From the NCBI GenBank assembly GCA_017694935.1, contig JADIME010000061.1:1-58464 (forward strand): 58,464 bases of DNA. The letters run 5' to 3'. Below the pieces are notes generated by a model that saw only the letters and a program-made list of their open reading frames with translations, was not told the origin of the DNA and ran no database searches. This document shows positions 31,848 to 40,343 of the stretch, piece after piece (the stretch's first letter is position 1; every line of letters begins with the position of its first letter). Source of the stretch: Candidatus Merdivivens pullistercoris (GTDB lineage Bacteria > Bacteroidota > Bacteroidia > Bacteroidales > UBA932). Made by a program: the position numbers and the translations under genes.

Positions 31848-32645
31848 TTACTTTAATTTAAAAAAATACGTTATTGTGCCAGTCTGTTTGATGGGGGCAG
31901 TACTGCTGGCGTTGAACTTGCTCCCGAGGGCCGCTTTCTCAGCGGCTTTCCAAAGTTTTGTGTCATTTATAGTAGTTCCGGGAACACCGGCCATGGCATC
32001 GGTGACATTCCCGTTCTGGTCCACCCATATCTGAACTACGATTTTTCCGTCTATCTGGACTTCGTATTCAGGTTTAGGCAGGCTTCCTTCTTGTCTTCGT
32101 CCTTTCAACTGCACATTAGGCTCGTCTTCATTGTCCCCGGTACTTGTGTTGCCGAGGGAATGCCCTCTTTCCAGGGCTTGCGATACTCTTGCCGCCGTTT
32201 GTGCCGCAAGTGTGTCCTTTGCCGCCTTGTTGGCGGCGGAAGGGAACAGCGCCCTTTGGTCTATCTCTTTTTTCTGTTCTTCCGTCCTCGGATCCGGCAT
32301 TTCTACATCCCCGAACTCATCGTTTACGGCTTCTTCGGCCTCGTTTGCCTTTTCACCTTGATAAGGAGACTCGGCCGCTTTTGCCAGACGGACATCTTCA
32401 TCCGGATTGGCTTCCGGAGCCCGCGGGGCTTCTCCGGCGGATACGGCGATTGTCTGCGGTATTGCCTCTTCCTCGAAGGAAATCTCGATTCCTTCTTCCT
32501 CCGGAGGAGGGTAGATGTATTTCAATCCCGAGGAAACCAAGGTTACGGCCAATACTGCATGCAGGCCGACTGTCGCGACAACTCCTGCCGCGATGGAGTT
32601 CTTTGCCGTGTCATGCCGTTGCCGTCTGTAATCTTCTTCCTCCAT
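31848..32645 (-). CDS. Energy transducer TonB
   Basis: Inner-membrane-anchored periplasmic link that powers outer-membrane TonB-dependent transporters. The 265 residues have one N-terminal transmembrane helix (about 18-40, SIAAGVVATVGLHAVLAVTL), an acidic Pro/Glu/Ala-rich linker and a C-terminal TonB fold (about 200-265, VVQIWVDQNGNVTDAMAGVPGTT). It follows exbB and exbD in the order of a TonB motor operon. Confidence 0.9.
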   Translation of the reverse strand: MEEEDYRRQRHDTAKNSIAAGVVATVGLHAVLAVTLVSSGLKYIYPPPEEEGIEISFEEEAIPQTIAVSAGEAPRAPEANPDEDVRLAKAAESPYQGEKANEAEEAVNDEFGDVEMPDPRTEEQKKEIDQRALFPSAANKAAKDTLAAQTAARVSQALERGHSLGNTSTGDNEDEPNVQLKGRRQEGSLPKPEYEVQIDGKIVVQIWVDQNGNVTDAMAGVPGTTINDTKLWKAAEKAALGSKFNASSTAPIKQTGTITYFFKLK

Positions 32646-32666
32646 TTTCCGGGATTATGTTTCGGG

Positions 32667-33080
32667 TTATTCGGGCGATGTCGCCATTATCACCTTGTAG
32701 TGGTTTCTTTTCGCAATGTTCATTACCTTGACGACTTCGCCCACAGGGACGGTTTCGTCGGCGTATATTACAAAAGTCGGGTCTTCCTCGTCCGAGAGGA
32801 GCATTTCCAATTCGCCTTCTATTTCATTGAACCTCACAGGGTGCAGGTCCCCGTTTATGTGGTATGTGACCCTTCCTTCATCCATGTAGTGCTTGATGGA
32901 TACGCTTACCGTGGCTTTGGCGGCCACCTGCCCCGTGCTTTTAGGAAGCAGCAGCTTCAGTGCATTCGGGTTTATCAACGTGGATGTCACCAAGAAAAAG
33001 ATAAGGAGAAGGAATACGATGTCCGTCATGGAGGACATCGAAAAAGACGGGTCTATTTTCGTTCTTCTCTTTATGGCCAT
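32667..33080 (-). CDS. exbD: Biopolymer transporter ExbD
   Basis: Proton-channel subunit of the TonB-type motor. The 137 residues show a short cytoplasmic start, one transmembrane helix with the essential Asp in MTDIVFLLLIFFLVTS, and a periplasmic domain. Lies 12 bases after exbB and 21 bases before tonB. Confidence 0.94.
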   Translation of the reverse strand: MAIKRRTKIDPSFSMSSMTDIVFLLLIFFLVTSTLINPNALKLLLPKSTGQVAAKATVSVSIKHYMDEGRVTYHINGDLHPVRFNEIEGELEMLLSDEEDPTFVIYADETVPVGEVVKVMNIAKRNHYKVIMATSPE

Positions 33081-33092
33081 GGTTTTATCCTC

Positions 33093-33800
33093 TTATTTGT
33101 CTGCAGGTTCGTGCAGGAGATCCATAAAGTCTATAGTCGTGCTTTCCATACGGAAAACAAGGTTGGATATGCTTGAAGTCAGGTAGTTGTATCCGAAATA
33201 AGCAAGGATTCCGACTATGAGTCCTCCGACTGTCGTCACCATTGCCGTGTAAATGCCGCCTGACAGCAACGTTATGTCGATGTTGTTGCCTGCCTGGGAC
33301 ATGTTGAAGAAAGCCTGTATCATGCCCATTACGGTGCCGAGGAATCCGATCATCGGGGCGCCGCCGGCGATTGTCGCAAGTATCGGAAGCCCTTTCTCGA
33401 GGCGGGCCACCTCTACGTTTCCGGTATTCTCCACGGCGGTCTGTATGTCCTGCAGCGGCCTTCCCATACGTTCTATGCCTTTCTCCACAAGCCTTGCGAC
33501 AGGCGAGTCGTATTTTTCGCAGAGCGAAACGGCGGATTTGATTTTCCCCTCATGTATGAAATCATGGATGTCTTTCATGAAATTCTTGTCGATGCGGCCT
33601 GCCTTGCGTATCATCCACCATTTCTGTCCGAAGATGTATATGGCTATTATCGACAGAGCAAGCAGTACCAACATCAGCCAGCCGCCTTTCGCGGCCATGC
33701 CTATTAATGAAAAAGACATTTCCTCCCCGGCCGGGAGTACTTCAGCGACCGCTTCCGTGGCCGTGGTGTTGAGATTGGTCAGTAGTAAAGCTAAAAACAT
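33093..33800 (-). CDS. exbB: MotA/TolQ/ExbB proton channel protein
   Basis: Pentameric membrane subunit of the TonB/Tol motor. The 235 residues include a first transmembrane helix (about 38-58), a cytoplasmic region with EKYDSPVARLVEKGI, and the two conserved helices GGAPMIGFLGTVMGMIQAF and TTVGGLIVGILAYFGYNYL. First gene of the operon and preceded by a good -7 box. Confidence 0.94.
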   Translation of the reverse strand: MFLALLLTNLNTTATEAVAEVLPAGEEMSFSLIGMAAKGGWLMLVLLALSIIAIYIFGQKWWMIRKAGRIDKNFMKDIHDFIHEGKIKSAVSLCEKYDSPVARLVEKGIERMGRPLQDIQTAVENTGNVEVARLEKGLPILATIAGGAPMIGFLGTVMGMIQAFFNMSQAGNNIDITLLSGGIYTAMVTTVGGLIVGILAYFGYNYLTSSISNLVFRMESTTIDFMDLLHEPADK

Positions 33801-33858
33801 AATTCAACAATTGTTTCGTAATCAAATCCGTTATTTCCCGTTAATTCAAATCAAGACG

Positions 33859-33888
33859 GCAAAGGTACGAATTTGTTCTTAAATTCAA
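33859..33888 (-). promoter_or_regulatory. Promoter of the exbB operon
   Basis: Minus-strand TTG (33888-33886), 18-base spacer, TACCTTTGC (33867-33859), an exact TAnnTTTGC. It should drive exbB-exbD-tonB-rlu-era-parC-aroK. The remainder of the 92-base gap after truA shows no terminator. Confidence 0.65.
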
Positions 33889-33892
33889 TTTC

Positions 33893-34714
33893 TCAATATT
33901 CAATTTTCGTCAAAAATAGCGCATGTCCCGGAACGGACTGCCCGGCCATGCATCTGTCGCCGGACTTTATAAGCCTGGGAATCCATTCCGGCCCGTGTTT
34001 CCCGCGTCCTATATCCAAAAGCGTGCCGACTATCGCCCTTACCATGTTTCTTAAAAAGCGGTCGGCCGATATTTCGAACCTGATATAGTCTTCTCCGCCC
34101 GCCATCCCTGCCATGGCTGCATGTGCGGGGGTGTACGGGCTCCATGCGGCGCTGACGACATTGCACCGGGAAGTACGGTTGTCGGCCCCGGTTTTCTCGA
34201 AGCAGCTGAAATCCTGTTCGCCTATAAGATACGAAGCCGCAGTGTTCATTTTCCCTAAATCGAGGTCATGGCCGCAGTATAGGGAAATGTTTTCGATGAA
34301 CGGGTCTTTCTTTTTGTGGACCAAGTAACTATAAGTGCGTTTGACTGCACTGTACCTTGCATGGAAATCCGGTGGGCACATTTCAATGGAATGAAAGACG
34401 ATTCCTTTGCCTACAATGGCATTTAATTTGTATAGAATGAACTTCGCTTCAATGGGGGCGTCCCCCTGAGGCAGATGCATTGCGGACAGTTCTTGAGTAT
34501 TGTTTATTATCAGGTGTCCGGTGTCGAAATGCGCGACGTAATTGATGGCATTGACCCCTGTATCCGTTCTTCCGGCTCCGGTGACGGATATCTGCTCGCG
34601 CAGGAGCAGCGACAGTGCCTTTTCAACCTCCCCCTGTACGGTAGGGGCGTTGTCTTGGATTTGCCATCCGCAATAGTTGGCTCCTGAGTATGAAAGCGTT
34701 ATAGCGTAGCGCAT
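33893..34714 (-). CDS. truA: tRNA pseudouridine synthase A
   Basis: Makes pseudouridine at positions 38-40 of tRNA anticodon arms. The 273 residues begin RYAITLSYSGANYCGWQIQ and contain the catalytic Asp in GAGRTDTGVNA (about residue 53), then FHARYSAVKRTYSY and the C-terminal FLRNMVRAIVGTLLDIGRGK. A TAATTTTGC box on the minus strand (34747-34739) may be its -7 element, though without an evident -33. It is divergent from moxR. Confidence 0.95.
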   Translation of the reverse strand: MRYAITLSYSGANYCGWQIQDNAPTVQGEVEKALSLLLREQISVTGAGRTDTGVNAINYVAHFDTGHLIINNTQELSAMHLPQGDAPIEAKFILYKLNAIVGKGIVFHSIEMCPPDFHARYSAVKRTYSYLVHKKKDPFIENISLYCGHDLDLGKMNTAASYLIGEQDFSCFEKTGADNRTSRCNVVSAAWSPYTPAHAAMAGMAGGEDYIRFEISADRFLRNMVRAIVGTLLDIGRGKHGPEWIPRLIKSGDRCMAGQSVPGHALFLTKIEY

Positions 34715-34764
34715 GTTGTTTTGACGATTATGATTGATGCAAAATTATAAAAAATAAAGACAAT

Positions 34765-35757
34765 ATGGAGAGTGTAAACATCAAAGAGTTGAACGACCGC
34801 ATCCAGAGCGAGAGCGCGTTCGTGGATATTCTTACGATGGAGATGAACAAAGTCATAGTAGGGCAGAAGCATCTCATTGAAAATTTGCTGATAGGTCTGT
34901 TGGCAAACGGGCATATTCTGCTTGAAGGTGTCCCGGGGCTTGCGAAAACGTTGGCTATCAATACGCTTGCTTCTGCCGTCGATGCCAAGTTCAGCAGGAT
35001 TCAGTTCACGCCGGACCTCTTGCCTGCCGATCTTGTCGGTACTATGATCTACAGTCAGAAGAGCGAACAGTTCCAAATCAAGAAAGGCCCTGTTTTCGCC
35101 AATTTCATCCTTGCCGACGAGATCAACCGTTCTCCGGCCAAGGTGCAGTCCGCCCTTCTTGAGGCAATGCAGGAGAGACAGGTCACGATAGGCGAAGAGA
35201 CATTCAGATTGCCGGAGCCTTTCCTTGTGATGGCAACGCAGAACCCGATAGAGCAGGAAGGAACATACCCTCTGCCGGAGGCGCAGGTGGACCGTTTCAT
35301 GCTGAAAGTGGTGGTAAATTATCCTAAGAAAGAGGAAGAAAGGCTGATTGTCAGGATGAACAACAGCGGCACGTTCCCTAAACCGAACAAGGTCCTGAAG
35401 CCTGAAGACATAGTGCGTGCGCGCGAAGTCGTCAGGGACGTGTACATGGATGAAAAGATAGAACGTTATATCGTCGATATAGTTTATGCCACAAGGACTC
35501 CGGAAGACTACGGCCTGAAAAATCTTTCCGGTCTCATCTCTTACGGAGGTTCCCCTCGTGCTTCCATATCCATGTCCATGGCGGCGAAGGCATACGCATT
35601 CATCAAGAGGAGAGGATATGTCATCCCCGAGGACGTAAGGGCGGTATGCTATGAAGTGTTGAGGCACCGTATCGGGCTTACATACGAGGCGGAGGCCGAG
35701 AACATGACTTCCGAGCAGATAATATCGGAGATAATCAATACTGTCGAAGTTCCATAG
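34765..35757 (+). CDS. MoxR-family AAA+ ATPase of the Bat operon
   Basis: Cytoplasmic AAA+ chaperone-like ATPase that acts with DUF58/VWA proteins. The 330 residues contain Walker A GVPGLAKTLA, Walker B ILADEINRSPAKVQSALLEAM, sensor FLVMATQNPIEQEGTYPLPE and a C-terminal lid. It heads a plus-strand operon with DUF58, a signal-peptide protein and Bat genes. No plus-strand TAnnTTTG promoter is visible in the 50-base gap with truA. Confidence 0.95.
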   Translation: MESVNIKELNDRIQSESAFVDILTMEMNKVIVGQKHLIENLLIGLLANGHILLEGVPGLAKTLAINTLASAVDAKFSRIQFTPDLLPADLVGTMIYSQKSEQFQIKKGPVFANFILADEINRSPAKVQSALLEAMQERQVTIGEETFRLPEPFLVMATQNPIEQEGTYPLPEAQVDRFMLKVVVNYPKKEEERLIVRMNNSGTFPKPNKVLKPEDIVRAREVVRDVYMDEKIERYIVDIVYATRTPEDYGLKNLSGLISYGGSPRASISMSMAAKAYAFIKRRGYVIPEDVRAVCYEVLRHRIGLTYEAEAENMTSEQIISEIINTVEVP

Positions 35758-35761
35758 GAGG
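35756..35761 (+). promoter_or_regulatory. Shine-Dalgarno site before the DUF58 gene
   Basis: AGGAGG seven bases ahead of ATG 35769; its first two bases overlap the TAG stop of moxR. A consensus site is unusual for this genome and fixes the DUF58 start. Confidence 0.7.
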
Positions 35762-35768
35762 TGCGGCC

Positions 35769-36647
35769 ATGGTTAATGATCTTCTTAAAAAAGTCAGGAA
35801 AATAGAGATCAAGACCAGGAAACTTTCCCATCAGATTTTTGCGGGGGAGTACCATTCCGCATTCAAGGGGCGGGGTATGGCTTTCAGTGAAGTCCGTGAA
35901 TACCAATATGGCGACGATGTGCGCAATATGGACTGGAACGTCACGGCAAGGCTCCATGCCCCTTACGTCAAGATATTTGAAGAGGAAAGGGAATTGACCG
36001 TAATGCTGCTGATCGATGTGAGCCGGTCGAGGCTTTTCGGCACCGTGGGTGAAAGCAAACGGGATCTGATGGCGGAAATAGCCGCCGTCATATCTTTCTC
36101 GGCCTCCATCAACAACGACAAGGTGGGAGCATTGTTTTTCAGCGACAAGGTCGAAAAGTTCATTCCTCCCAAGAAGGGCAGGACACATCTGCTCCGTATC
36201 ATAAGCGAAATATTGGAATTCGAGCCGCAGGGCCGTGGAACGGACATAGGGGAAGCCTTGCGTTTCCTTACCAACGCCATAAAGCGCAAGTGTACCGCTT
36301 TTCTGCTGTCCGACATGTTCGACCTCGACAAAGACGCCGTTCCCCGTTACGAGGATGCCTTGAAAGTGGCGGCTGGCAGACACGATATAGCGGCGATAAA
36401 TGTGTATGACAGGATGGAAAGGGAACTTCCTTCCGTGGGGCTGGTGCATGTGGCGGATTCCGAAACTTCGGAAGGGATATGGGTAGATACTTCCAGCCGC
36501 CGTGTAAGGGAATATTACAGGTCATGGATGGAAAACGCGTATACTTCCACCCGTACTCTCTTTAATAAATATAAGGTGGACAATGTGAGCATTGCTACCG
36601 ATCAGGATTACGTGAGAGGGCTGATGAGCCTTTTCAAAAGCAGATGA
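35769..36647 (+). CDS. DUF58 domain protein
   Basis: A 292-residue protein with the DUF58 signature (GEYHSAFKGRGMAFSEVREYQYGDDVRNMDWNVTAR split across about residues 28-60) followed by a VWA-like fold with a MIDAS-like DVSRS (about residue 82) and a late GTDIGEAL. In MoxR operons it is thought to be a partner or substrate of the ATPase, linking it to VWA membrane proteins. No membrane helix is seen. Confidence 0.92.
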   Translation: MVNDLLKKVRKIEIKTRKLSHQIFAGEYHSAFKGRGMAFSEVREYQYGDDVRNMDWNVTARLHAPYVKIFEEERELTVMLLIDVSRSRLFGTVGESKRDLMAEIAAVISFSASINNDKVGALFFSDKVEKFIPPKKGRTHLLRIISEILEFEPQGRGTDIGEALRFLTNAIKRKCTAFLLSDMFDLDKDAVPRYEDALKVAAGRHDIAAINVYDRMERELPSVGLVHVADSETSEGIWVDTSSRRVREYYRSWMENAYTSTRTLFNKYKVDNVSIATDQDYVRGLMSLFKSR

Positions 36648-36651
36648 GACT

Positions 36652-37641
36652 ATGTTGTGTAAAAATATGACAAGACTGTTTCTTCTCCTGTTGTCCGTCA
36701 TGGGGTTTTCCGTGGCGGCATACGCGGGTGCGGACGAAGAGCCTGTTTTTGAAAATATGCAGAAAAGGGACTCCGTTCTTATCGGCGACCAGATACGCTA
36801 TGGTTTCAGGACAACGGTGGAAGACGGGAGTACATTGGAAGTGGCCGAATTGCCGGCAGTGGAAGGTGTCGAGATAATTTCCGGATTTTCATTGGATACC
36901 CTTAAAGCCAGAAGGGGGCGTGTGGAAATAGAAGGCTCGGTAGTGCTGACGTCTTTCGACAGCGGGGCTTTCGTGTTGCCGCCGTACGAGGTGACGGTAC
37001 GCAGGCCGGACGGGATGCCGGATACATTGCGTTTCAATCCGGAGACATTGAAAGTCACGACTTTCCCTATCGACACGGCGACTTTCGTAAAGCACGACAT
37101 CAAGGGGCAGATAACTTATCCCGTGACTTTCATGGAAGTGCTTCCGTGGCTGGGAGGCGCTGTCGCCTTGGGACTGTGCGCGTGGCTGATCGTATGGCTG
37201 GCAAACCGTAAGAGGAAAGGCGTTTCAGTATACAGGGAGCCTGCCCATATAACCGCCTTGAAGAAATTGGACTCATACCGCGGAAAGAAATATTGGGAAC
37301 CTTCGAAACAAAAGATATTCTATACTGGTGTCACCGATGCCGTCAGGGAGTATATTGCCGCCCGTTACGGCATATCCGCGATGGAAATGACTACTTCCGA
37401 TATCTTCAAGGATCTTGAAAAGCAGATGCAGGACAAGGCTTTGTGCAGTGACTTGAAGGTGCTTTTCGAGCGTGCCGATTTTGTAAAGTTCGCAAAATAC
37501 GTGGCAAGCGAGCAGGAAAATGCCACGGCTGTTCCGGTTGCCGTGAAATTTGTGAACGAGACGTACCAACAGGAAATAGAGGATGCCGCTCTCGGTCCGT
37601 CCGGGGATGCGGGTCAAAAGAGCGAGGGCAAGGAGGAATAG
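36652..37641 (+). CDS. Signal-peptide and single-span protein of the Bat operon
   Basis: The 329 residues begin with a signal peptide (start at 36652 or Met at 36667) ending near AAYAGADEE, a beta-rich periplasmic part (about 30-150), one transmembrane helix (about 165-187) and a cytoplasmic helical tail (about 200-310). The tail pattern ALKKLDS...VREYIAARYGISAMEM matches the tail of the BatD part of the gene at 40344, so the two are distant paralogues. It is in the position of the conserved hypothetical (DUF4381-like) gene of Bacteroidales Bat operons. Function unknown. Confidence 0.8.
   Translation: MLCKNMTRLFLLLLSVMGFSVAAYAGADEEPVFENMQKRDSVLIGDQIRYGFRTTVEDGSTLEVAELPAVEGVEIISGFSLDTLKARRGRVEIEGSVVLTSFDSGAFVLPPYEVTVRRPDGMPDTLRFNPETLKVTTFPIDTATFVKHDIKGQITYPVTFMEVLPWLGGAVALGLCAWLIVWLANRKRKGVSVYREPAHITALKKLDSYRGKKYWEPSKQKIFYTGVTDAVREYIAARYGISAMEMTTSDIFKDLEKQMQDKALCSDLKVLFERADFVKFAKYVASEQENATAVPVAVKFVNETYQQEIEDAALGPSGDAGQKSEGKEE
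37631..37636 (+). promoter_or_regulatory. Shine-Dalgarno site before batA
   Basis: AGGAGG inside the final codons of the preceding gene, eight bases before ATG 37645; it fixes the batA start. Confidence 0.65.
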
Positions 37642-37644
37642 GAC

Positions 37645-38631
37645 ATGTTTTTCGAATATCCCGGAATATTGTGGCTTGAATTGCTGCTGATACCGCTGCT
37701 TCTCCATTATCTGTACATGGAGCTGCGCGGAAGGAATCCGCATCTGCGTGTTTCTTCCGTCATTCCGTGGAAAGGGCACGGAGGGTATGTGGCCAAAATA
37801 GCGAGACATATACCGTTTGTGATGAGGATGTGCGCGATAGCGCTTATAATCGTGGCCGTCGCACGTCCGCGTTCTTCGGAAAAATTCGAGAATGTCGATA
37901 CCGAAGGAATAGACATAGTCCTGGCCATGGACGTTTCGACTTCCATGGCGGCGCGGGATTTCGTGCCGGACAGGATCGGTGCCGCCAAGGATATTGCGAT
38001 AGAGTTTATTGCCCAGAGGCCGTCCGACAGGATAGGAATAGTGGTGTTTGCAGGGGAGAGTTATACCCAGTCCCCTCTTACCACGGACAGGCAGACCCTG
38101 ATCAATCTGATGAAGGAAGTCGAGATTGGACTTATCGACGACGGCACCGCCATAGGGAACGGCCTGGCCACGGCGGTGGCAAGGATGAAAGATTCGGATG
38201 CCGTCAGCCGCGTAGTGATACTTCTGACAGACGGAGTGAACAACAGCGGTGAAATCTCTCCGCAGATGGCCGCCGAGATAGCAAAGACTTTCGGGGTAAG
38301 GGTATATACCATAGGCGTAGGCGCCGAGGGAGTGGCTCCTTATCCGGTAATGACTCCGTGGGGAGTGGAAATGCAGCAGGTCAAGGTTGAAATAGACGAG
38401 GACCTGTTGAAACAGATAGCGCAGGCCACCGGCGGCAAGTATTTCCGTGCCACGGACAATACAAAACTGATGGAGATATACGGCGAGATAAACAAGATGG
38501 AAAAGACACGTACTACCGTGGACAGTTTCCCTGTTTACAAGGAGCTGTATCTTCCTTACGCTTTGGCCGCATTGGCGGCGTTGCTTTTGGAAATGTTGTT
38601 CAGGCTTGTAATAATTAGGAGGTTGCCTTGA
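37645..38631 (+). CDS. batA: BatA, VWA-domain membrane protein
   Basis: The 328 residues have two N-terminal hydrophobic helices (about 5-25 and 58-75), a von Willebrand factor A domain (about 88-290) with the MIDAS motif DVSTS and the later LTDGVNN, and a C-terminal transmembrane helix (about 305-325). The VWA is expected to be periplasmic or cytoplasm-facing depending on helix count; orientation is not settled here. Bat proteins are tied to stress tolerance in Bacteroides and Leptospira but the biochemical role is unclear. The next gene starts 1 base after the stop. Confidence 0.9.
   Translation: MFFEYPGILWLELLLIPLLLHYLYMELRGRNPHLRVSSVIPWKGHGGYVAKIARHIPFVMRMCAIALIIVAVARPRSSEKFENVDTEGIDIVLAMDVSTSMAARDFVPDRIGAAKDIAIEFIAQRPSDRIGIVVFAGESYTQSPLTTDRQTLINLMKEVEIGLIDDGTAIGNGLATAVARMKDSDAVSRVVILLTDGVNNSGEISPQMAAEIAKTFGVRVYTIGVGAEGVAPYPVMTPWGVEMQQVKVEIDEDLLKQIAQATGGKYFRATDNTKLMEIYGEINKMEKTRTTVDSFPVYKELYLPYALAALAALLLEMLFRLVIIRRLP
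38617..38622 (+). promoter_or_regulatory. Shine-Dalgarno site before the batB-batC gene
   Basis: AGGAGG within the last codons of batA, ten bases before ATG 38633; third such site in this operon. Confidence 0.6.
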
Positions 38632-38632
38632 T

Positions 38633-40336
38633 ATGATTAATTTCGCGAATGCGCAATATATTTTTCTGCTTCTGCTGATTCCTCTGTTTTTCGTGTTATA
38701 CGGGATAAGAAGGAGGATGCGCAGGCGCAGAATCGCCAGAATGGGCGACCCTGCCCTCGTGAATGGACTGATGCCTTCGGTTTCCCGTTCAAAAGGGTGG
38801 GTGAGGCTTTCGTTGTTTTCGGCGGCGTTCTTTTTCTTTGTGATAGGCCTTATGCGTCCGCAGATAGGCGCGCGGCTGAAAGAGCAGGAAAAAAGCGGTG
38901 CCGAGATTGTCATAGCCCTTGATGTCTCGAACTCGATGCTTGCGGAGGACTATTCCCCCAACAGGCTTGAACGGGCCAAATTCGCGATATCCAATCTCGT
39001 GGACAGGCTGAGGGACGACAGGATAGGGCTTGTGATTTTCGCAGGTAGTTCTTTCGTACAACTTCCCATCACGGCAGACTATGTTTCGGCAAAGATTTTC
39101 CTCAATTCGATTTCTCCCGAGTCAATCCCTGTGCAGGGAACAGCCATAGGCGATGCAATCAATACCTCGATAAGGAGTTTCAGCACGCAAAGCGAGGGCA
39201 GCCGCGCGATTATCCTCATAACCGACGGGGAAAATCATGAAGACGACCCGGTTGCCGCGGCGCGTCAGGCGGCGGAAATGGGAATCAAAGTCTTCTGTAT
39301 CGGCGTAGGTTCTCCCGAAGGCGAGCCCATACCTTATCAGGGAGCTTTGCTGAAAGACAGGCAGGGCAATATAGTAGTCTCGAAGTTGGACGAGGAGACT
39401 CTGAAAGAGATCGCCACGGCCGGCGACGGGATTTATGTAAGGGCGGGAAACAGCGAATTCGGCCTGAATCCGATTATCGATGAGATACGCTCCTTGCAGG
39501 ATGAGCATTTCAAGTCCGTGGTTTTTGAAGAATTCGATGAACAGTATATGTATTTTTTCGCAATTGCATTGTTTTTCCTTGTTCTGGAAATGTTGATAGG
39601 GGAGCGTAGGATAGGCCGCAAATTCTTTACTACCTCATTGGTCCTGTTCCTGACCGTTTTCGCGGCCAATGCCCAGCCCGACAAAAAGGATGTGCGCAGG
39701 GGAAACCGTGATTTCAGGAGAGAATCATACGCAAAAGCCGATATCGACTATAGGAAGGCCTTGTTGAAAGACTCTTTGTCGGTTGCGGCTAATTACAATC
39801 TGGCCAACACCCTTTACCGCCAGGGCAATTTCGACGGGGCGGCTCCGTTTTACGGGAAACTCGCCGATTCCGTGGATCTCGGAAAACATTATTCCGACTA
39901 CAATTACAATGTCGGCAACCTCGCTTTGGAACAGAAAGACTACGCCAAGGCGGTGGAGGCATACAAGAATGCCCTGAGGCGCAATCCGTCCGACATGGAT
40001 GCGAAGGAAAATCTCGCTTACGCCCAGAAAATGCTGAAAAACCAGCAGAATCAACAGAACCAACAGAATCAACAGAACCAGCAGGACAAGCAAGATCAAC
40101 AGGACAAACAGGATCAGCAAAACCAGCAGAATCAGCAAGACCGGCAAAACCAACAGCAGGATCAACAAAATCAACAGGACCGGCAGAACAGTCAGGGACA
40201 GCAGCCCGATATTTCTCCTCAGGCGGCGCAGCAGATGCTTCAGGCGATACAGGCCAAAGAGGAAGAAACTCAGGAAAAAGTAAAGAAAGAAAAGGCCAAA
40301 GCCTTGAAAGAAAAGGAAAAAGAGAAAAATTGGTAG
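38633..40336 (+). CDS. BatB-BatC fusion: VWA membrane protein joined to TPR protein
   Basis: The 567 residues are the sum of a BatB (about 1-325) and a BatC (about 330-567). BatB part: two N-terminal helices, VWA with MIDAS DVSNS and ITDGENH, and a transmembrane helix (FFAIALFFLVLEMLIG, about 306-323). Directly after it comes KFFTTSLVLFLTVFAANAQ (about 330-348), which looks like the retained BatC signal peptide. TPR repeats follow (about 352-465), then a Gln/Asn/Asp tract (about 467-525) and a charged KEKEKEKNW end. The usual form is two separate genes; an internal ATG (39590, residue 320) could also serve as a BatC start. Confidence 0.88.
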   Translation: MINFANAQYIFLLLLIPLFFVLYGIRRRMRRRRIARMGDPALVNGLMPSVSRSKGWVRLSLFSAAFFFFVIGLMRPQIGARLKEQEKSGAEIVIALDVSNSMLAEDYSPNRLERAKFAISNLVDRLRDDRIGLVIFAGSSFVQLPITADYVSAKIFLNSISPESIPVQGTAIGDAINTSIRSFSTQSEGSRAIILITDGENHEDDPVAAARQAAEMGIKVFCIGVGSPEGEPIPYQGALLKDRQGNIVVSKLDEETLKEIATAGDGIYVRAGNSEFGLNPIIDEIRSLQDEHFKSVVFEEFDEQYMYFFAIALFFLVLEMLIGERRIGRKFFTTSLVLFLTVFAANAQPDKKDVRRGNRDFRRESYAKADIDYRKALLKDSLSVAANYNLANTLYRQGNFDGAAPFYGKLADSVDLGKHYSDYNYNVGNLALEQKDYAKAVEAYKNALRRNPSDMDAKENLAYAQKMLKNQQNQQNQQNQQNQQDKQDQQDKQDQQNQQNQQDRQNQQQDQQNQQDRQNSQGQQPDISPQAAQQMLQAIQAKEEETQEKVKKEKAKALKEKEKEKNW

Positions 40337-40343
40337 GTGATAT

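Noticed and set aside
34699..35667. 322-residue frame antisense to moxR
   Set aside because: It mirrors the codon pattern of moxR, has no domain signature, and lies opposite a clear gene.
37273..38913. 546-residue frame antisense to the Bat genes
   Set aside because: It is a shadow of batA and neighbours, without family features.
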